Source: JAMCZZ01 sp964363695 (lineage in GTDB: Bacteria > Patescibacteriota > UBA1384 > XYA2-FULL-43-10 > 1-14-0-10-43-13). From it: a stretch of DNA of 11,178 bases. Under the pieces are notes generated by a model that had not been told where the DNA came from, did not search any database, and saw nothing but the letters and a program-made list of their open reading frames with translations. The position numbers and the translations under genes are program-made. Shown here in pieces: positions 5,281 to 10,005 of this stretch (its first letter is position 1; every line of letters begins with the position of its first letter). The stretch lies in the NCBI GenBank assembly GCA_964363695.1, contig CAYIJI010000038.1:1-11178 (forward strand), written 5' to 3'.

Positions 5281-5835
5281 ATGATATTTCTTATTTTAGA
5301 ACTTTTAATTTTAATTTTATTGCTGATTGTTATATTTTGGCTCATTTGCCTCATTTTTGCTCAGATTTTTGGTGCCCCGACTGTTTACTCAAGCAAAAAG
5401 GCCGTCATTGATACTTTAAAACTGGCCGATTTAAAAAAAGACGAACTTTTGATTGATCTTGGTTGCGGTAATGCACGGGTTCTTATTTTGGCGGCCAAAG
5501 AATTTGGAGCGCGGGGAATTGGTGTTGATCGATCTCCCTACTGCTTCTTGAAATCTAAATTAAATGTTTTACTTTCCGGCCAAAAAGGAAAAATTAGAAT
5601 TATTTTCGGCAACTTCGAGAAAGCAGAAAATTATTTACCAAAAGCCGATGCAGTTTATTTGTATCTACTCAACTCGGCAAATATAAAAATTGAAAACTGG
5701 TTATTTAAAAATATCTCAAATAAAACCAAGATCGTATCGCTAGCCTTTACTTTTAGCAAGCATATGCCCAAAAAATCGATATTCACAAAAACGCTGGGCC
5801 AAAAAACGCAAGCTAGTCTTTACATTAAAGGCTAG
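5281..5835 (+). CDS. Membrane-anchored class I SAM-dependent methyltransferase
   Basis: A 184-residue protein. Residues 2-31 are a long hydrophobic N-terminal span that should anchor it in the membrane with the enzyme in the cytoplasm. The methyltransferase fold follows: motif I is LLIDLGCGNARVLILAA (D59, G61, G63), the acidic residue that binds the SAM ribose is D83 in GIGVDRS, and motif IV is ADAVYLYLL (122-130). The layout (N-terminal helix, DLGCGN, GVD, then VYLYL, then VSLAFTF) resembles the FAM173/ATPSc-KMT protein-lysine methyltransferase group and its bacterial relatives; this is an inference and the target is unknown. The core is short but complete. It is monocistronic, divergent from the DUF5665 gene, and has a predicted leaderless start with an extended -10 box. 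Confidence 0.8.
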   Translation: MIFLILELLILILLLIVIFWLICLIFAQIFGAPTVYSSKKAVIDTLKLADLKKDELLIDLGCGNARVLILAAKEFGARGIGVDRSPYCFLKSKLNVLLSGQKGKIRIIFGNFEKAENYLPKADAVYLYLLNSANIKIENWLFKNISNKTKIVSLAFTFSKHMPKKSIFTKTLGQKTQASLYIKG

Positions 5836-5927
5836 AAGAACTCATAGTGATTTTGTCGGCTGACTGACATATCGTAAGATGTGTTCTCGGTCCTTTTCTA
5901 TGTAAATAAGGTAACTGCTTATTGTGT

Positions 5928-6016
5928 TGTCATTCCCGTGAAGACGGGAATCTAGGAATAGCGCATGGATCCCCGGGCTTCACTCTCTAGCTGCACCGCT
6001 GAACTCGAGGATGACA
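5928..6016. repeat. Palindromic intergenic repeat, related to the core of the 1429-1592 element
   Basis: An 89-base unit bounded by TGTCAT (5928-5933) and ATGACA (6011-6016). It has a perfect hairpin ATTCCCGT (5932-5939) with ACGGGAAT (5944-5951), then the string ATCTAG, and a central GGATCCCC. The same order, TGTCATTCC, hairpin, GGAATCTAG, GGATCCC, GATGACA, occurs inside the mobile element at 1441-1570. This copy lacks the outer 14-bp inverted repeats, and I see no target-site duplication. The remaining gap (5836-5927) has no gene or clear terminator. Confidence 0.75.
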
Positions 6017-6027
6017 GTGATCGGCTC

Positions 6028-6056
6028 TTGACAGAATGTAAAGTTTACTTTACATT
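6028..6056 (+). promoter_or_regulatory. Promoter and palindromic operator of the HTH-Hsp20 gene (leaderless)
   Basis: TTGACA (6028-6033) and TACATT (6051-6056) are 17 bases apart, and +1 falls on 6063, the A of the ATG. The spacer and -10 box are filled by a perfect palindrome with 10-bp arms, AATGTAAAGT (6035-6044) and ACTTTACATT (6047-6056), around TT. Its position would block RNA polymerase when bound, so repression by the XRE domain encoded just downstream is the simplest reading. Confidence 0.75.
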
Positions 6057-6062
6057 TTAATT

Positions 6063-6854
6063 ATGAATAACGAAGAAATTTCAATCGAAAACAGATTAAA
6101 GGATTTGAGAAAAAAGCACAACTTAAGCCAAGAAGAATTGGCCGAGGAGTTGGGCATTTCTCGTCAATCTGTAATAGCTCTAGAGCAGGGGAAATATTTG
6201 CCTTCTCTTCCATTGGTCGTTACGATGTGCAAATTCTTCCATTCTCCCTTTGAAGAAATATTTGAATTTCAGAGAGAGATCGAGGAAGAGATCGATAGTA
6301 TCTTAAGTGAAGATAGCGGAAAAAATATTATTAATATAATGCCCGAACGAGAAGATGCGAACCCCACTTCGCTAAAGCTTCGCGGGGCAGGGGAGAACAT
6401 TATGGCAAACGAAATGGAGCCATGGAGACCGTTTAGAGAGATGGTCTCTTTAAGGGATGCGATGGATCGGCTGTTCGAGGATAGTGTTATCACACCGAAG
6501 GGCGCAGCTGCAATGCCCAAGATTGACATCAAAGACAAAAAAGACAGCATCGTGGTCAAGGCCGAACTTCCCGGAATGGCTGAGGAAGAAGTAGATGTCG
6601 AGATCTCTGACGGGGTTATGACTATTTCCGGTGAAAAGAAAGAGGAAAAAGAGAATCCGCCAGCTGGCGGAGAGGAGGGCTACTACTATAAAGAAAGCCA
6701 CACAGGTGGTTTCTCCAGAAGTTTCACTCTGCCGGCCGATGTAATTGCTGAGAAGGCAGAAGCCGAGATGAAAGACGGCGTTTTATCAATCGTCATTCCA
6801 AAAATCGAGCCAAAGAAAGCAACGAAAGTAAAAGTCGCACCGAAGAAGAAATAG
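6063..6854 (+). CDS. Fusion protein: XRE-family helix-turn-helix regulator joined to Hsp20 small heat-shock chaperone
   Basis: One open frame of 263 residues with two parts. Residues 9-65 are a compact XRE helix-turn-helix (LSQEELAEELGISRQSV, then EQGKYLPSLPL), the form usually seen as a free regulator of about 70 residues. Residues 66-113 are a charged helix and a linker. Residues 114-263 are a full Hsp20: N-terminal WRPFREM with the LRDAMDRLF helix, an alpha-crystallin domain (about 151-248; PKIDIKDK, VKAELPGM, DGVMTISGEKK, DGVLSIVIPK) and a C-terminal VKV (256-258) that could serve as the I/V-x-I/V oligomerisation motif. A strong Shine-Dalgarno and ATG lie inside at M114. The palindrome in its own promoter suggests autoregulation. 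The likely role is a chaperone whose synthesis is tied to its own repressor domain, in the cytoplasm. Confidence 0.88.
   Translation: MNNEEISIENRLKDLRKKHNLSQEELAEELGISRQSVIALEQGKYLPSLPLVVTMCKFFHSPFEEIFEFQREIEEEIDSILSEDSGKNIINIMPEREDANPTSLKLRGAGENIMANEMEPWRPFREMVSLRDAMDRLFEDSVITPKGAAAMPKIDIKDKKDSIVVKAELPGMAEEEVDVEISDGVMTISGEKKEEKENPPAGGEEGYYYKESHTGGFSRSFTLPADVIAEKAEAEMKDGVLSIVIPKIEPKKATKVKVAPKKK
6362..6387. repeat. Small palindromic repeat inside the HTH-Hsp20 linker
   Basis: CCCCAC (6362-6367) and GCGGGG (6382-6387) are arms with one imperfect pair, around a loop that contains CTTCGCTAAAGCTTCG. It is read in frame as part of the linker (TSLKLRGAG). Its make-up resembles the short hairpin repeats found between genes of this kind of genome. 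The hairpin ends two bases before the internal Shine-Dalgarno. Confidence 0.45.
6389..6404 (+). promoter_or_regulatory. Internal ribosome binding site and ATG of the Hsp20 half
   Basis: AGGGGAG (6389-6395) is six bases upstream of ATG 6402-6404, which is codon 114 of the fusion frame. The product would be a 150-residue Hsp20 starting MANEMEPW, a normal size and start for the family. Both full-length fusion and free Hsp20 could therefore be made from one mRNA. Confidence 0.6.
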
Positions 6855-6877
6855 ACTAATCTGATACAGTGCAAAAG

Positions 6878-6916
6878 AAAAAAAGTAGGGACAGTCGTTT
6901 TGAACAACTGTCCCTA
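6878..6916 (-). terminator. Intrinsic terminator of the UbiA-family gene, overlapping its stop codon
   Basis: The 10-bp perfect stem TAGGGACAGT (6886-6895) and ACTGTCCCTA (6907-6916) is extended by an inner GTT/AAC pair. On the minus strand it is followed by a run of seven T (complement of 6878-6884). The TAG stop of the prenyltransferase (6914-6916) is the first part of the stem. On the plus strand no T run follows, so it would serve the HTH-Hsp20 transcript poorly. Confidence 0.82.
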
Positions 6917-7672
6917 TGGTCCGCTAGCAATTAGCGTAGCAATGATAATGGCCATACCGATATCGAGCAAGACTTTAGCACTGAAGTGGCCTCTATCGAA
7001 AATCAGGCATGACGCTGAAATTGCGAGAAATGGCATTCCCACCAACGTCTTGGTCGATATTCCTAGTGCCAAGAGTGGCACTAGGAATACTATGGCACCA
7101 GCATATATCTTTGCTAGTCGTCTCCCGAGTGCTAGTGGCAATGTCCACTTGTAACCGTCGTCATGAGGGTAATCGTCCAAATCCTTGAGCACCTCCCGCC
7201 CAAATATCAAAAAGGCGGAAGTAAGAAACAAAAACAATACTCTATGATCACTCGGACCAGCATAGAAAACTGGGCTGGCCGAAGTAAGGGCAACTAGCGA
7301 TGCTGGCAAGATTGGGACTCGCCGTGTCTCAGAGTAAATCAATCCTGAGATGATTATTCCCCCAGAGATCACTCCGTAACAAGGGTTTGTGGCCCAAAGA
7401 CAGATCGCGAGGATCAAACTGCATACCCAGAACAACAAGACAAACACTCCAAACGTTCCAGAGTGTTTTAGTGCAAAGTCCTTACCTTTCTTTGCATCAT
7501 GTTCTCTGTCTCTCCAATCGTTGTGAATCATTGTGGACGACGCCACGATCACAACGAATAATGCAACAAGATACGCTTCTGTACGCCACACGCTTACACG
7601 AAAAGCAGTTATAGCCAGTAGCCCAGCCATAACCACAATCGGCAAGCGCAGTGCTTTGATATAACCGTTCAT
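6914..7672 (-). CDS. UbiA-family membrane prenyltransferase
   Basis: A 252-residue, highly hydrophobic protein with about eight membrane spans. The first aspartate-rich motif is complete: N51, D52, D55, D59 in HNDWRDREHD. The second, KDLDDYPHD, has D164, D167 and D171, preceded by GREVL. Both bind magnesium and the prenyl diphosphate in UbiA enzymes. The GREVLKDLDD form is closest to the digeranylgeranylglyceryl-phosphate-synthase-like branch, but the aromatic or lipid acceptor cannot be told. It is slightly short for the family. The Shine-Dalgarno AGGAG (complement of 7681-7685) is eight bases from the ATG. Its codons are visibly richer in G and C than those of rnhB or dut, and no quinone or lipid genes are adjacent, so it may be acquired. 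It stands alone, with its own terminator. Confidence 0.82.
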   Translation of the reverse strand: MNGYIKALRLPIVVMAGLLAITAFRVSVWRTEAYLVALFVVIVASSTMIHNDWRDREHDAKKGKDFALKHSGTFGVFVLLFWVCSLILAICLWATNPCYGVISGGIIISGLIYSETRRVPILPASLVALTSASPVFYAGPSDHRVLFLFLTSAFLIFGREVLKDLDDYPHDDGYKWTLPLALGRRLAKIYAGAIVFLVPLLALGISTKTLVGMPFLAISASCLIFDRGHFSAKVLLDIGMAIIIATLIASGP

Positions 7673-7759
7673 TCTGCACTCTCCTGCTTGCGATTTGTGG
7701 CCTGGTTAGTATTTTGCACTAGCTAAGACAAAAATAACCTTATCTGACAAATTAGTAAA

Positions 7760-7781
7760 GATTTAGGACAGATTTAGGACA
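7760..7781. repeat. Tandem 11-bp repeat GATTTAGGACA
   Basis: Two perfect adjacent copies (7760-7770 and 7771-7781), with an inverted partial copy TGTCCTAA at 7861-7868. It lies in the 7673-7869 gap between the prenyltransferase and the tRNA region, which holds no reading frame I can support. It could be a regulator-binding array or a slippage product. Confidence 0.45.
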
Positions 7782-7869
7782 ATATTATAAAAACCGCCAA
7801 GTTCTTTTTTCTTTTGAAAAGCCCTACGATCTGGTTGTTCAGGAAAGCCGAAACTTGACTTGTCCTAAG

Positions 7870-7957
7870 TGGTGGGCGATAGGGGACTCGCCCGTCTCGC
7901 CTTCGGCATAGCCGAGGCGGAAACCTCTGACCTAGCCGATGTGAATCGGCTCGCTCT
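7870..7957 (-). pseudogene. Degenerate tRNA-Val(CAC)-like remnant interrupted by a palindromic repeat
   Basis: Read on the minus strand, TTAGAGCG is followed by the arm AGCCG-ATTCACAT-CGGCT, then AGGTCAGAGG, as in the intact tRNA-Val next door. The loop is 8 bases instead of 7 and shows a CAC anticodon. The 3' part ends CGAGTCCCCT-ATCGCCC-A-CCA, a normal T-arm and acceptor end. Between these lies a foreign hairpin (7898-7919; arms CGCC/GGCG and TCGGC/GCCGA, one bulged base) placed in the T arm. The 5' acceptor strand and most of the D arm are missing. Such an RNA cannot fold as a working tRNA, so this is a tRNA gene broken by deletion and insertion, or a fragment left by integration. Confidence 0.5.
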
Positions 7958-8061
7958 AAAAAATTCACTGGTGCGCCCAAGAGGACTCGAACCTCTGACC
8001 TCCGCAATGTCAATGCGACGCTCTAACCAGCTGAGCTATGGGCGCACATTGTGAATTTTTT
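7958..8061. repeat. 11-bp inverted repeat bracketing tRNA-Val
   Basis: AAAAAATTCAC (7958-7968) and its exact reverse complement (8051-8061) flank the tRNA gene. In the precursor RNA they would lengthen the acceptor stem, joining the 5' leader to the 3' trailer. The trailer ends in six U, so it may also help end transcription. Confidence 0.6.
7969..8045 (-). tRNA. tRNA-Val (anticodon GAC)
   Basis: A 77-base cloverleaf on the minus strand. The acceptor GCGCCCA pairs with TGGGCGC, followed by discriminator A and an encoded CCA (7969-7971). The D arm is GCTC/GAGC with the AGCTGGTTA loop, the anticodon stem TCGCA/TGCGG surrounds loop TTGACAT, and the T arm is AGAGG/CCTCT around TTCGAGT. The anticodon GAC reads GUC and GUU valine codons. 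All conserved positions look normal. A valine tRNA remnant follows directly downstream on the same strand. Confidence 0.97.
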
Positions 8062-8075
8062 AAAACGTTGAGCTT

Positions 8076-8104
8076 ATTTTAGCAAAAAATTATTGTTTCT
8101 TCAA
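8076..8104 (-). promoter_or_regulatory. Predicted promoter of tRNA-Val
   Basis: TTGAAG (complement of 8099-8104) and TAAAAT (complement of 8076-8081, 5 of 6) are spaced by 17 bases. The start near 8069 gives a leader of about 24 bases before the mature tRNA 5' end, and this leader contains one arm of the flanking inverted repeat. Confidence 0.5.
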
Positions 8105-8115
8105 TCGTTCTATTC

Positions 8116-8143
8116 TTGCAAATTTTTCAATCAGATGTACACT
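8116..8143 (+). promoter_or_regulatory. Weak predicted promoter of rnhB
   Basis: TTGCAA (8116-8121) and TACACT (8138-8143) are separated by 16 bases. The predicted +1, near 8150, is within two bases of the ATG at 8152. There is no Shine-Dalgarno in the few bases before it, in line with the other apparently leaderless starts in the window. Confidence 0.35.
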
Positions 8144-8151
8144 TGAGCTAA

Positions 8152-8796
8152 ATGGTAAAGAAAACTGCCCCAACATTTGAATATGAAATTAAACACTCTA
8201 TTAATAAGAAGGTTATTGCTGGCGTTGATGAAGTCGGCCGCGGCGCTTTAGCCGGCCCAATTGTAGCAGCGGCAGTTGTTTTTGAAAATTATGAAAAAGT
8301 CATACTTGAACTTTCAGGCATAAACGACTCGAAAATCTTAACTCCGACCAAGAGATTGGAATATGACGAGCTGATAAAATCAAAGGCCTGTGATTTCTCA
8401 ATCGGTGTTATCAAAGCTTCGGAAATTGATAAATATGGAATTGGCTCTGCCAATGTCATGGCTTTTCAGAGAGCTTTAAATGGCCTTAAAAAGTGTGACT
8501 TTGTATTAATTGATGGAAAAAGATTCAGAGGGCTTGATTATGAATATATTTGCTTAGAAAAAGGCGAATCCAAATCAATTTCAATTGCTGCTGCTTCAAT
8601 TATTGCTAAAGTTTACAGAGATGCTTTGATGCAGGAGATACATGACGAAGTATTCAGATATGATTTTGCCTCTAATAAAGGCTATGGAAGTAAAAATCAT
8701 ATGCAAGCTCTGGAAAAGTTTGGCCCAAGCAAATACCATCGGAAAACTTTTTTGAAAAAATTTAATGAGCAGGTGGGTCAGAGTTCTTTATTTTAA
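8152..8796 (+). CDS. rnhB: Ribonuclease HII
   Basis: A 214-residue protein of standard length. It removes ribonucleotides from DNA by cutting the RNA strand of RNA-DNA hybrids and 5' of single embedded ribonucleotides, using two metal ions. The catalytic set is visible: D26 and E27 in GVDEVGRG, D121 in VLIDGKRF and D157 in SIIAKVYRD. The conserved C-terminal block NKGYGSKNHMQAL and FGPSKYHRKTF is intact. The last residues are QSSLF (210-214), close to the sliding-clamp binding motif QL(S/D)LF. The ATG has no Shine-Dalgarno but lies just after a possible -10 box. It stands ahead of dut-tmk-glyA in the same direction, with its own intergenic promoter between. Confidence 0.96.
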   Translation: MVKKTAPTFEYEIKHSINKKVIAGVDEVGRGALAGPIVAAAVVFENYEKVILELSGINDSKILTPTKRLEYDELIKSKACDFSIGVIKASEIDKYGIGSANVMAFQRALNGLKKCDFVLIDGKRFRGLDYEYICLEKGESKSISIAAASIIAKVYRDALMQEIHDEVFRYDFASNKGYGSKNHMQALEKFGPSKYHRKTFLKKFNEQVGQSSLF

Positions 8797-8823
8797 TCTG
8801 CTAATATTGTGGATAAGATCGGT

Positions 8824-8851
8824 TTGAGTTTTCTCTCAATACTACTATAAT
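8824..8851 (+). promoter_or_regulatory. Predicted promoter of the dut-tmk-glyA operon
   Basis: TTGAGT (8824-8829) and a perfect TATAAT (8846-8851) are 16 bases apart, with start near 8858 and a leader of about 63 bases. The -10 box is embedded in the palindrome CTACT/AGTAG (8842-8846, 8853-8857), and TTGAG/CTCAA (8824-8828, 8835-8839) pairs over the -35. The leader is A-rich and has no Shine-Dalgarno close to the dut ATG. Confidence 0.55.
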
Positions 8852-8920
8852 TAGTAGGCGTTCAAACAAAAATAAAAAGGTAAAAAGGACTAAAACTAAG
8901 CAGTTAATTGTGGTTATTTA

Positions 8921-9346
8921 ATGGACTTAAAAATCAAAAGATTACATCCCGATGCAATAATTCCCAAGTTTGCCTATCATAATGATGCCGGGTTAGATTT
9001 ATATAGTGTAGAAGATTGTATTTTAAAACCGGGAGTAGTTTATTGTGTCAAAACCGGGATCGCGATGGAATTTTCGGACGATTATGTTGCTTTGATCTGG
9101 GATAAGAGCGGATTGGCATCTAAACAAACTATTAAAACTGTCGGAGGTGTCTTTGACGCAGGTTATCGCGGAGAGTACACTGTCGGACTGTTGAATTTGG
9201 GTAGTAAAAATTACGAGGTTGAAAAAGGCGACAAGGTGGCTCAGGTATTAATTCAGAAAATTGAACATCCGAGTATCCAAGTGGTTGAAGAATTATCAAA
9301 ATCAGCAAGAGGAACTAATTGTCATGGCTCAACAGGAAAGAAATGA
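8921..9346 (+). CDS. dut: dUTP diphosphatase (trimeric dUTPase family)
   Basis: A 141-residue dUTPase, which splits dUTP into dUMP and pyrophosphate, keeping uracil out of DNA and feeding dTMP synthesis. The five motifs appear in order: 1, DAGLDLYS (22-29); 2, DKSGLASK (61-68); 3, GVFDAGYRGEYT (77-88 region, with D79 and Y82 contacting the sugar); 4, EKGDKVAQVLI (101-111); 5, ARGTNCHGSTGK (129-140). Two departures from the common form are clear: motif 2 has DKSG instead of PRSG, and motif 5 has C134-H135 where G-F is usual, the Phe normally stacking on the base. The stop TGA (9344-9346) overlaps the tmk ATG. It is first gene of a three-gene operon. Confidence 0.93.
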   Translation: MDLKIKRLHPDAIIPKFAYHNDAGLDLYSVEDCILKPGVVYCVKTGIAMEFSDDYVALIWDKSGLASKQTIKTVGGVFDAGYRGEYTVGLLNLGSKNYEVEKGDKVAQVLIQKIEHPSIQVVEELSKSARGTNCHGSTGKK

Positions 9347-10005
9347 TAAAACATAATTACAAAGGATTATTTATTGCATTTGAAGGATTAGATGGCTCGG
9401 GTAAGACAACTCAAGTTAAACTTTTAGCAAAAAATCTGCGTGAAAACGAAAAAACAGTTTTAACCACAAGCGAACCGACCAATAATCTTATCGGCGGTTT
9501 GATTAGAGGCGTTTTAACTAAGCAGTGGCAAATTCCAGCAGAAGGCCTTCAGCTTTTATATGCTGCCGATAGGTCTCATCATTTGGATCATGAAATTATT
9601 CCAAATTTAGAAAAAGGCAATGTTGTAATTACCGACCGCTATGCTTTTTCCAGCATCGCTTTTGGTTCGATTGGCACCTCAATTGAATGGCTCAAAGAGA
9701 TAAATAAAAACTTTATTATACCGGACGTTACATTCTATATAAAAATTTCTCCTTCCGTTGGCATTAACCGGATATTCAAGTCAAGGAGCAGTTTTGAGCT
9801 TTTTGAAGAAGAAGAGAAGCTTAGGAAAACCGAAGCAACCTATGAACTTCTTACTCAGGATAAAAGCAATAATTTTGTAATTATTGACGGGGAGAGGGAA
9901 ATCGTGGATATTGAGAATGAAATAAGCCAAACTATTTTTAATAAATTTGGCATCGGCGTCGGAATTAATAATGAAAGATTAAATATAGGGGAGGCAAGAT
10001 GGTAG
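9343..10005 (+). CDS. tmk: Thymidylate kinase (dTMP kinase)
   Basis: A 220-residue kinase that converts dTMP to dTDP with ATP. The P-loop is EGLDGSGKT (14-22), the TSEP motif (42-45) and the substrate-binding DRY (98-100, ITDRYAFSSIAFG) are present, and the lid region is about 143-161 (NRIFKSRSSFELFEEEEKLRK). The start is the ATG at 9343, which overlaps the dut stop as ATGA and has AGGAAAG (9334-9340) upstream. An in-frame TTG at 9319 lies inside dut and is less likely. The C-terminus runs seven bases into glyA and ends at TAG. Coupling with dut makes sense, since both act on the same nucleotide route. Confidence 0.94.
   Translation: MIKHNYKGLFIAFEGLDGSGKTTQVKLLAKNLRENEKTVLTTSEPTNNLIGGLIRGVLTKQWQIPAEGLQLLYAADRSHHLDHEIIPNLEKGNVVITDRYAFSSIAFGSIGTSIEWLKEINKNFIIPDVTFYIKISPSVGINRIFKSRSSFELFEEEEKLRKTEATYELLTQDKSNNFVIIDGEREIVDIENEISQTIFNKFGIGVGINNERLNIGEARW

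Noticed and set aside
7774..8013. Minus-strand 79-codon frame with RRSEVRVLLGAP
   Set aside because: It is also a translation through the tRNA and repeat sequence, with no start signal or protein-like composition.
7869..8054. Plus-strand reading frame of 61 codons containing a PRGLEPLTSAMSMRRSNQ-like peptide
   Set aside because: This is the well-known false translation of the antisense strand of a tRNA; it runs across tRNA-Val and the tRNA remnant.
9319..9342. TTG start for thymidylate kinase inside dut
   Set aside because: The ATG at 9343 has a Shine-Dalgarno and the typical ATGA coupling; family N-termini begin shortly before the P-loop.
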